Shown here in pieces: positions 38,801 through 50,800 of a stretch of 64,000 nt of DNA. This DNA comes from Gymnorhina tibicen (lineage: Eukaryota; Chordata; Aves; Passeriformes; Artamidae). Numbering within the stretch: the first letter of the stretch is position 1; each line of letters starts with the position of its first letter. The notes under the pieces are model-generated. The model was not told the origin of the DNA. It made no database searches and worked only from the letters and a program-made list of their open reading frames with translations. The translations under genes and the position numbers were made by a program. The stretch is from positions 213,090-277,089 of the forward strand of contig VXAZ01007509.1 of assembly GCA_013399875.1 (NCBI GenBank), given 5' to 3'.

Positions 38801-41800
38801 AAAATCCCTAACCGCAACACAAGAAAAAGAGAAAAATTCAAAAGACGAGTTTAGATTAAACAAAATATCGTCCTTTTTTTGTCAATAAACGTCAATAAAT
38901 CCTAAAAAGGTTGAACAATTAGACCCTTTTCTTTTACACATATGTGCAAGAATATATGTTGTATAGTCTGTTTAGCTACAGGCTAAAAGAAGCAGTAACA
39001 GTCTGTGAATTTGTCTCCTGAAACCAAAATCTGACATTCTGTGTTTGGATCCTTTTTCTTCTACCCCCTGCCCCCCTCTTTTTTTTTCTGTTCCAGCAAC
39101 AAAGGGTTGAGAACACTGTCCATACATTAAGCCTAACTGCTCGTCAGGTTTGGGCAATTCAAAACCACATCCTAATTATTTGAATAGTGTGAAGTCTTAC
39201 CTAATCTATGTTTTTAATTGTGCATATAAAGATTTAAAATCCTAAATTAAAAATTTCAGACCTTCCAAAGAAAAAATTGCAATGAATCCATTAAATCTGA
39301 CAGGTACTGCTAAACCCACATACTGCACACGTGGTGAGGCCAAGGTCACAAATTGTGCTCTACGTGAAGGGTTTACAGCAGAGTGGGTGGAAAGCCTGGC
39401 AAAGCAACACACCACAATATACTGTCTCTCCAGCTCCCCTTATATTCTCTCATTTCTCCTCCAGGAAGCCAAACATTTTCTGACATGATCTGAAGGCAGG
39501 TAGCTCTAGTACAGCCCCAAAGGCACCCAGAGCACATGTCGGCATGATGGAAGCCTCAGGAACCAAATTTCTTTCAGTCAGAACTAGATGAAGAGCTCCA
39601 CAGGCTTTAAAACAACTGCCTTTGGCTACTTTTTGAACATTTTCTTAGTGGTGAAATGACTCACAGTTCTGCCTCCCAAATTTTCCTGCACTGCATGTAC
39701 ACTGGAGATGGGATTGCACACCACGAGAAGTGACTAGGTGTTAATGCAAATTTGATCACACCACATTTTTAGGCAAAGGGCAGAGTGGGTGGATCAAACC
39801 TTTCTGTGGTTTTGGGAAACTTGTAAAATAAGAATGATGTAAAAATAGTAAAATAATAAGCAGTGAGAAGAACACCAAGTGAGAACAGGCAAGAAAATAC
39901 AGGCTTACTGAAAACAGACAGGTCTAGAATGGGAATTTTTCTGCCCTTAATGATGTATTTGTATCTCAGTTTCCTAGCAGATTCTTGACATTTCGTTTAG
40001 CAGTGTTACAGGAAACCTTACAAAAAAGAGTTACCTAAGAGTAATTTGGAAAGCAACTATTGAAGGAGTATGATAAAGAGGTCAATCAGTTTATCACCCA
40101 AAAGACCTTGAGCATTATAGGAGAATTACACCTCTGCAACTGTGTAAATAGCTCTATAAGCAGATAGAATAGGTCAAGGAGCATCAGCAGTCTCCTGGGC
40201 TGCCCACACAGACGACAGGCCTTCATCCCTGCAGGACAATACCATCACCACTGATGCTACAGACCAACCTGCTGCCAGCCCAAATCAGTGTGAGGTGCCG
40301 TAGTGCTGGCAGTGACAGCTGAACCCGACGGGCAGGTCCCAAGCCACCAGTCAGCCTCACGTCCGGCAGTGCTAGCAGGAATGCTGAAGCAAAGAAGGGG
40401 ACAAAGGACTGACCACTTTCCACACCTGGCAAACAAACTCAGTAGCCTGAGAGGATAGAGGCAATGGCATACTTGGTGCGAAAGTCCATTTTACTCATTA
40501 ATTTCTGTCTTACCAAAGACTTAGGCCGCGTGTAAATAAGGAAATCTTTACCCTAATTAGCCCCTTGGCTTCTAGAAATCAGATTTCCCAGAGTAACAGC
40601 ATTTGCTAAATGGCACTGTTCTTTCAAGACCTCCACACCAGTTCTATGCCAATGAACCCCACACTAACATGATGTGCTCACAAAGCAGTGCTTCCCTTCT
40701 TTTACTTTATAATTTCATTGAGCATCCTAATTAATGCTATTTTAAGGGTGAACAAATAAACAGTCATTACTCACCTTCTGCATACCATTCATAATGTCAC
40801 AGATTTCCAGCATCTTTTCTTAGTTATTTCACTTGTTCCAACTGACTAATACTGTGATACTATAGACTCTTCTATTTCTCTGATCACACAGGCTGGCTTT
40901 CTTGTTAGCTGTTCTTCTCCTACTACATCCTTTTCGAGATGGAGGAAGTAAAACCAAACACAGATTTTAAGATATGAAAAAACCAATAACCTGTGCTGGT
41001 GACAGGAAAGAGGGTTTCCTTAAACCTGTATGATACTAGTCATTTTTCCACACTGCTCAGTACATCACTGCTGTTTCAGGACATTCCAGCCCCACATCTC
41101 TATTACAGATTTGTTAAAAGTAATAAAACTATATTACTACAGTCTAGCCAAGCACCAGGACAAAGGAGTGAAAACCTACAGGCAGCTTAAAAGAATCTGA
41201 AACACAAAAAATTCAGGAGAGAACAGTTATCACTCAGAGTAACCTAATCAGGGTACCAATAAGAAATTAAGCAAACAAAGCTTCCTGGGATAGTTTCCTT
41301 ATCAGTGAATGAGGCCTGATACCAATTATGGTGACAGAGATGGAGTACAGTAAAATCACCTCAGTGATTTTAAACACAGATATCTCAAGAACATGAAATC
41401 CTACTTGGGATGACAGAAGAGGAAGACAAATAAGTTTATCATAACAATTTTTTCCATTCCTACTTTCTACCATGACATTTTAATAACTTTCAGCAATTCT
41501 GGTATGTGCAAAGTTGTGCATAGGATGATGTAATTGTGATTTAAAGCTTGTTTCTGGCTCTTTTCATGACTCTCAAAGTGATGAAGTGAACAGCATTCAC
41601 ATTAAAATTATTAGTTTTAAATAAAAAGTCTTTGTTTCAGCTCCTGTCAAGTGTGGGTGAACCCCACCACCACAGGGGCCAGATTCCTGGTTTGGGACAC
41701 CTTCCACCCACTCTGATGTTTTAGCTGCAGCAGCCTCTGAGAAAGACATTACCCCAGCCTCATTCCCTCATTTAGCCAGTTGCAGCTGCAGCAGTTAGGG

Positions 41801-44800
41801 GACACACAAAAAGGTTTTCTGGCCATCTGATCAGACCTATCTTCCTGAAGAAAACCAGCAAGTTAGACAGAAACATTCCCTACTCAGATTTGAATTATGT
41901 ACTAGCTACCGTGTTAAAAGAGAAATAAAAAAATCCCTACACTTTCTCACCAATTCAGGTATCTGTTTTTCTTTTCTGCTTCCCACTTTCCCCACAGTCT
42001 CCTGACAAGCCCTCACCTTTACTGCAGCATATTTTTACTCTACTGAATCATATCAGTTGGCTTCCTCCTTTGCTACTGCTGAAGTCACTTGAAACAAAAG
42101 GGCAGCTGTCATCCATCACGACCACACTTGTACTCCTTCATTAGTGAAACTTCTCCTGACATAGGAAAATAGCAATTCCCTGATCCGTACAAATCCAGAC
42201 GCATGATTCTGAAATATCTATGCCTTGAACAACTTTTCTCCATTCTCAATAGGAACTGATTGTCCACTAATTATTTTCCAAGCAATTCTTTCAAAGGAAT
42301 AAAGAGATCACCAGATAATACAGAGCCTCAATGAAAAATGACAATCTGTTCAAAGAACTGACAAAGAATATAGTAACTCCTTCTGCTATTAGGTATTTTT
42401 AGGCACACTTCAGTAAAAATTTGACTATTGATATTAATGCAATAGTCACATACTGCAGCTTCTACATGAAAAACTGCAAATATTTAAGGAACTTAAATTC
42501 TCTCTTTATTTACTTCATCCCCAAGAAGGCTTTAGCTCCTTTGTGGTCTGACACCATTACTTGCGAATTCTGTTCAGGAACATGTCAGCACCTAAACGCA
42601 TTTTTCACGAAAGTAATCCCCATAAAATTTCTGACTATCCACTACATCAGGTACTCAAGGACAACATAGAGTGAGGAAAATCAGCCTGTCAACAAAGCAG
42701 GGCTGAGGGAAGGAATACTTAGGCATCACAAGAGAAAATATGGACATTTTAGAAAACTGTTAACACTACACATGCTGGTTTTCTTCATTTATTTTGCTGC
42801 TTGAACACACCACAGCTTGTCTGGGAAGGGTATGCCATGTAAGTCAACCAGGACAATGTCTCATCAAATCAAACACTGCACTGTCTTGTTTACTGACTGG
42901 TGATTACAAGGTCATCAGTTGAAAATAGAGATGAAAATCACAAGGATTCTAAAGATATAGGACACATGCCCTATTTTCGTGTCTGGAGATGACATCTACA
43001 TCTAATGTGCTGCTGACTGTCAGCACTTCATCACGCAGATCCTCAGAAGCCATAGAAAAGAGCAACTCAGGTTATACAAGCTACTGATCCCAACAAGTCA
43101 CAGAGACATTGTAACAGACTAAGAAGATATTAGGAAATGTCAGTATGGAAAGCTGGGAGTGAGGTTGTTACACTCACTGTACACATCAAAAAGATCTGGC
43201 TTAACTTTGTATTATTATTTAAATGCAGGTAAAAATACGTTTCAGAGCATTTATGTTAACTTTCAACAGTGTTTTTCAAGCACAATATGGGAACTTGATG
43301 AAGAAGAGAAATTAAAAGCCTGCCTTGAGGATTCCAGGCTTGAGTTATGCAGACACCCTAAAAACGACTCTCTCGTGCCTCTGCTTGGAGACCAGAAGAT
43401 TTGCAACATGATTTCAAATGCACCAACTATATTGTGCTCCTTATGTACTTGGCTTATGAATATTCTTAAAGCAGAACGTCTGAAGCTAAAATGAGAATAT
43501 TCTGCCTGTTCCCTGAGGGCAGAGATCCCAAGAGAGCTATGGTGAGTCACTGGGAAGGTGAGAGAGTTGATACACTTGGGTGCTGCAGAGGACTGCTCCA
43601 CAGGCACTCAGGGTACAGGTTCTGGAAACTGGGATGGGGGAAGAGACAAAGGACCCAACCTGCCTGGTTGACAGCCCTCCCAGGAAACATGGAAGAGAAA
43701 GACCTGTGAGAGTCCAACTCTTTATCCCAGCGCAGGATACACCATCAAGACCACCTGCGAAGAGCTGCACATGCCCTGCAGGGACTCAAGACTAACTTCA
43801 CAGGACACGCGTGCTCAGCAAGCACAAGACCCAGCAGGCAGCTGGCACAACCTGGGAAAGCCAGACTACCCCAGGCACGATGAGCCAGTGGATCCTGGAA
43901 GCGACGAACTTGCTAACCACAAAGACATATTTCCTTTCATTATCCCTGGCAGAAATAAGACAACTCTTTTTAGTAATTCTCCTGACATGCTTCCTTTTCA
44001 CCTCCTGCACACGCACACCTGTCACAGCCTCATCATGTGCTATGGGACCAAACGCTCCACAGCCTTCCTCTCTTCCTCTGGGACCTCTTTTCAGAGATGT
44101 TAAGTGCATCTGAATTTAAATATAATTAAGAACATAATTGCTCACTCTTTCCGAAAATTCAGGCTTTGGAAAAACAGACAGCCCTAGGAAACACACCTTT
44201 CAGCAGGGTCTTTCAGCAGTGAGATCAGTTTTAGCTAACCAAACACCTTTTCAGAATAGATCACAAGATGTCACTACCTTAAATCTTACTTGGAGCAATT
44301 GGTATAGTGGAACGTAACTTTGTAAAATAGCAAATTCCGGTATTTTTTCCCCTGTGACAAAAACACCACTTTTTAATTTTCTGCCTCAGTAATTTATGCT
44401 ACTGTTAAAAAGGTATCCCTGATTTCTAATCTTCGCTTGTTTCTCTCCATGTCCTGGTCTGCTGAGCCTGCCAAAACTCTTTGCTATGATATTTCAATTA
44501 CACAATTAATTTAGGATAAAGTTCTTGGGTTTTTCCTCCCCCTTAAGAAGAACTATAACCAAAGTAGTCTCTCACAACTCCCTTGAATCTCCAACATTTT
44601 CCTTCTTCCCCGAGCTGTGCTAAACAGAACTCACAGTAAACCAAGTCACAGAACCTGAATTAAGAGCAAAAACATCCCCTGTTCCAGCGTCCTGGAGGTT
44701 CACAGAAGGCTAACAAGGACAAGCAAAGCCATGAAACAGCTTACATGTAAGGAATGCCAAAGTTCTTCAGCCTGGAAAGGAAATGATGGAAGAGGGATAT

Positions 44801-47800
44801 TATATAGAGAGAAAAGAGCAAGCAAAACCCCAACCAGCCAGCCAGAAAACAACAAAAAAATGCACAAGAAAAATCATAGGAGTCTTGGAGATGGTGAGTA
44901 GGGATTGACTGTTCAGTTTCTTATACAAGAACCCATGGCCACCCAACAAAGCCAGCACAAGCAAGATTGCTCTTCATGCAGATGGTAGCAAACCTGCGCA
45001 CTCTTCACCAAAAGATACTGCAGAAACCTGCACAGGCCCAGGGAAAGGCAAGATAAGCATATGGCAGAGTACTCTAAATGCATAAACTATGAGCAGCTCA
45101 AAAGAGGACAGTAGTGTGGACACTTTTACAAAATTCACTGTGCTCTTCCCCAGACATCCAAGAGTGGCCTTGTTGCAGCCTGTAAGGATGCTATGGCCCC
45201 CAGCCAGGAACATCCCCCAAGATAGGGTGAGCTCCCAGGAGCTCACCTAAATATTATAATCTATGGCTTTCTCAGGTTTAGGATTGGTTCGCTGTTCTCC
45301 ACGCCTTTGTTTCATCTATGTACCCCATCTAGAAATTTCTTTTTGATTGCATTCCCCCATTGGCTCCTGTCCCTTAGTTCCACCTTCCCTGCCTCTCCAT
45401 TGGCTCCTTTACCCTTACTCCGCCCCCTGGCCCTTGTCCTGTTGGTTATGTTGCCCTGCCCGCCCCTTCCTCCCCATATATAAGCCTTGTACCCTGTCCT
45501 CCATCTTGTCTTCTGTCTCTGGATCCCTCTGTACCTGGACCATTCAATAAACCCGGTTGCTGAACCCCATACAGAAGACCCTTCCTGCCTCCTTTGTCGT
45601 CTGCTGTTGCCTTGTCTTTGTGCGTGTGCCCCTCACCACCAGGAGGGAGTGTGCCAGCACTTTGGTTTGGCCCTCCATGCCAAAGCAGCTTCCCCTGGCT
45701 GGGGGCCCTTCTGGAAGGCTGCGGCAACTTACCACCGCCACACGCCGCGGCATGGCCTTTGTGGGAGAACATATGCTACCCTGAATGGGCTCTGGCCTGA
45801 AACAGCATGGGCTTTCCTACAGCCCCTCTAGCACTTCTTCACCCTGGAATCACACACACCACCAGGCTTGGACACAGTGGTTCAGCAGCAGTCACACAGT
45901 CACAACATAATTCCTTTTACTCACTTGCATAAAACTTTCAAGTACCTGTACTATTTTTTTGCCTCCAAAATTATGTTCTCCAAGTTTATGGTCAGGTAAA
46001 TATGCACATCAAGTACCCCAAGTAATTCTTCATAGTTAACAGGCCACTCATCCTGGAAAGCTTTGTTCTACAACCTACCTTTAAAACATATAATCTGCCT
46101 GTACTCAAGGTCCCAATCAATTCATGTAACTCAGCATTCTTAACTTGTGAGGGGCACTTCCTTCCCCCCCTCCCCATAAAGTGTTAAATCAAACAGAAGG
46201 CAACTGACCCCTTCAGAGCTAAACACACTTGGTCATCCTACCAGAAGGACCTACCATCCAGATTTTAAACTCGAGACATTCTATAATATAAACTCAAGGG
46301 CCTCACAAAATACTACTACATGAGATCAGCAATGTAATGCTTACAGATGCAATTTGCCTTGACTGACTATTTAAAAATTAAAGGAAGGAATACAAAAATC
46401 TTGTATCAACCCTTTTTAAAGGCTTACTGAAAAAAACCACATCAGTGCTCACAAATTCATCAATAAACTCTCAGGACTCCTACGTGAAAAACAGCTCTGC
46501 CAATTGAAAAAAAATATTGTATCTATTAAACTACTGTTTACTTCCATTTCTAACTGTTTGAGTGGAGAAAATCACACCACAGTATATAAATAGATCAATT
46601 CTCCTTCTATGTCCATTCATCTTCCTTGCTGTCAAAAGCACACCAGAAAATTACTGAAAATTCAACTGCTAGTATCACGTACTGAGCTAAAATTATTTTT
46701 AGTTTCTCTTTTGGTCTTAACACAGTTAAGAAATCTCTTAATTTTTATGTTCCTGGACAGTTTTCATATTCTGTCCTTTACTTTCCCATTGGATTCCCTT
46801 GCTTCCTACTTGAGACATACATTAGATTACTGACTACCAACAGGTGAGTTTACAATTTGGTTTTATATACCCATATAGCTTCATTTCCTTCTAACAGCAG
46901 ACTTAAAACCAGCTCAGTCTTCTGTCTCAAGATTAGGTTGCCCTGTGTACCACTGTGATTAGCTCAGTTGCTTAGAGCATGGTGCTAATAATGCCAAGGT
47001 TGTGTTGATGAGCAATACCTACCTATTACATACAAAACACCAAGTTTCAACTATTTGCTTCTTTTACTTAGTTTTACAACAAATAGAAGCTTATCCACCA
47101 AGGTGAGAATTTGAAGAGGATGCCGCACATGGGGAGCTTGCCCAGTGTTAAGACATTTCCACACAAATTTTCAGAACTTAAATGCTAACAACATTATTAC
47201 TGGTACTTACTGCTCAGATAGAATTCTCCTGCCTGTGGACAAGGCATCCCTTCTCTGTGCAACTGTTTCTAGCAAACATCTGTTAGCAGCACAGCTTGAA
47301 TATAACCTGGTGGCCTTAACACTGATCCACTGGGATTCCTGATCATTTGTTCTCGTTCCCAAACAAGTCACCTGAAAACAGCTGCCTTTCAGTCATTTGT
47401 CCACTTTATTCTTTCCACATGGTTTCTATAACAATGCTAATAAACCAGCTTCCTGAAACTTCCCAACCAGCCACTGCCCAGTCAGTACCTTCAGTTTACA
47501 CTCATATGCAAGTTATTCCAATCCTTTTGTTATTCTACACAGGCAATTATAACCAAATTGACTTCTTCTTATGCTGCTTCAATTTTATTTGAGATCTTCA
47601 TTCTGAAAGAAACATATTATTTCCCTTTTCACCCCTCCTTATATCTACTTTCATTTTTGGCCTGAAGCACAAACACTAAGGCAAGGTTTCAGAACCTGAG
47701 AAAATTTACATCCTGTTCTTACTGTTGTATTAAGCAACTTAACACAACACTGAGTAGCCCACTTTGTAAATCACTTGGATTACTTAGAAAAGAAAATACT

Positions 47801-50800
47801 TTGCTACACAAATAGGGCTGACCAAGCTGATGACAGTTAGCTAGCTACAAGCAAAATTTATATGGATTTTCTCTTTTTTGTTTTTTTTTTAATTTCTTTC
47901 TGCTTTTTTTATGAGCAGCACCTTAATTAGGTCCTCAACTGCATCTACTGTTCTGTACCAGGTAATACAAAAGACAAAACCAGGACTCATAAGCAGAAGT
48001 TTCAATTTTTAACTCAATATATACTGAGAAGTCCACTGCAGATTAAGCCTTCTTAGCAAATGACCTAACTATTATGCGATGTGTGATCAGTAAGTGCTCC
48101 ACCTTTTCATTACATGTAAATTCTTTGTAAATTTTCACTGCATTGCAAGCAACTTTCAACTTTGAAACAAAGTACTTCTAGTATCAGGGGAACTGCCTCT
48201 GCTGTTTCTGTGCCAGTCAGGGCAAATCTCACCACGTAACGAGCAATGAAAATTGCTATGCCCTCTCTGCTTTACTTACTAAAATTTGTTCTTGGACATT
48301 TACCCAGAACATTCAGAGACTTGGTAACTGCACATGTGCTGTGCTGCTCCTGCATCACTCCCTGCTCAAGGGATGGCAGGGAGGACAAGTCAAAAAAAGG
48401 CATTCTGCCTTTCTGCCTCTGGTGAGGTACTTTGGCACCTCCTGCTCAACATGTGATATACTATCTCATTAAATGGGCACATACCACTTTCCTTCTCACA
48501 GTGTTTAGGACTCCTGCTAGTTTTGATGTAAGTCAGAGCTACAATAAGAGGGGGTTTTGTTACTCTCACCTCCCCCTCCTGCAGAAATTGAACGTCAGGC
48601 AGTGAATGAGAAAGGATGGCTTTATGATTACAGAGCACAATGATAAGCTAGTCAACTGGATTTTATTTTGTTGACAAAAGTAACTCTGTGATATGGGACA
48701 AGCCACCTAAACCAAACTTTTCTTTATGACATATTCTTTATTGGAGACCAATTCCTCACATATGTTGCCTGCTTGTATTTTCAAGCAAAATCAGTGGACT
48801 CTAGGAATATTATGCACACCTCATAGAAAGACACATCATATCATGCTGGAATAAATATATGGATGAAATTCAGTGTCATGTTTGATCACTGTTACACTGC
48901 TCCTTTTCAGAAAGTCATTCTTTTCCCTGTTTCAGTGTCTTCAGTGGCACAACACAAATGTTTTCATCCAGTTTAGCAACTCATGACAGGAATTGTGGTT
49001 TCCTAATCTCACAAGAGTCAAGTCAACATCTTTCAACAAAAACAGGCTTCCCAGAGAAAGCATGCCAGAACCAAGCAGCCAAGCTGCAAAAGTAGGTCAA
49101 TGGGGTTATCCCATGAAGAAGGGGAGAGCATCCTGGGCACAGAGTATAGCAGCCAGAGCACCTACACAACCATTGTACTGTGCCAGACAGACCTGTCCTC
49201 GGAAGTCTGAAAGCTGTTTACTGCAGCAACAACAGCAGAAAAGGTAAGACAAAGTTAAAAAGCAGATTACTACATAAGCCAAAAGATGAGGCAAAAATAA
49301 GGAGAAAGGAGTGTTATTTCCATTGGTCTTCAGGAACAAACAACAAGCAGTATTAGCATCTCAATTGCTGGCAAGAGAACAAGGGCTGTATTTGCAAGGC
49401 AATGTCTTATAGGGTGAAGTTTGGAGACTGAATGGTGCAAATTATTATGGAACTATAGAGCCACCGAAGAACAATGCAAGTGCTAAGAGGAAAGGAAACT
49501 ATGAGGCTACACTGGAGAAGCCTTCTGGCAGTAGGACCTGTTCAGCCATTTAGCAGTGCCTCAAGAAAAATGACCACTCCTGTATACTTTCAGGTTATTT
49601 GTAAGGGTACCACCACAGTGCAAGCCGATATGCAGTACTGAACAGTCTTGGCTGGGAGAGGGATGCTGGAGGATCCCTTTCTAGAGCATGCCCGAGTCGC
49701 ACCGCCTCCTCCTCCTCCTCCTCCTCGGCTCGGCGATGCCACCCGCCGGCTGCCGGCATTAACACAATGCCGCACCTGGATGCAGGAGAGGAGCTCCTCG
49801 CTCCACTGCTGCCCTTCCACCTTCCTCAAATAATCCAAGTCTTTTAATCACTCTCTTTTATACAAAGCGTGGCAGGGATAACCACCTCCAGTTCTGCACA
49901 GCCTTCAGAAGCTGTGTTAGTCCTTCCACCAGAGAAGAGGAATTTACTGAACCAACAAAATCCTCCTGACAGCACTGCAGGAATCTATTAAAAGCACAGC
50001 ATTCAAAGTGGGAGTCAGGATGTCACTGTATTTACAAATTCATAAAGGCAAACACATTCACAAGCCTCTAATGAAGGGACATGGTGTGCAAGGAACAAAT
50101 TACAGTGAGATGTTATGTTCCTTCCCCCATCTCTTAGACCAATAAACAAAGAAGGATTTATTGTCCTCTAAAATATGAAAGGGAGGTTATTCAGAGGACA
50201 ATGGTCTTCGTTCTGTTAGACTGATAGACACAACTCCTCTGGACTCAAAATCATCTAATGACAGAACCTCCATTAAGCCACAAAGTTTGGGTGTATCATG
50301 GGAATATGCAATGCTGTTGCTACATTTAATAAATTTTTCTTTTGATGAGGAAAACTTAAGCATTTTGATAATGTGCAGAAAGCATTAAAAAAAAAAAGTA
50401 ACTCCTATGTCAGATTTTCATAAAGTTAGAATCACAGAACTGTTTGAGTTGAAAGGAACCTTAAAGATCATCTAGCTCCAACCCCCCTGCCATGTTCTAG
50501 ACATTAGTCAAAGCTGGATATTTGGGCAGAAACAACCACCAAAACCCCAAGGCCTTGAGAAAACATAACTAAAAAAATGGTTAGCAGAGGGAGAGTGAGT
50601 GTATGCTTTTTAGTCAGAGCACTTCAGAAACATCAAGAATGGGACAAGTCAGAGGGAACGAAAAAGATGGGGAAATGGAGAGAGTGAAATGAGGTAGTTG
50701 TATCCCTAATGTTAAATAATGAAGATATGTATATGCATGGATAATCCCTCTCAGACACTTTCATATGAAAGTTTATCAACAATGAAAAGTCATTACAGAT

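Noticed and set aside
45700..45717. TGGGGGCCCTTCTGGAAG as a tRNA-Pro primer-binding site after the LTR
   Set aside because: Only a partial match, without a clean LTR end ending in CA directly before it, so I do not claim an internal retroviral region.
45446..45831. Several 70-115-codon frames
   Set aside because: They lie in LTR promoter/R-U5 sequence or its flank, which is non-coding; they do not resemble gag, pol or env.
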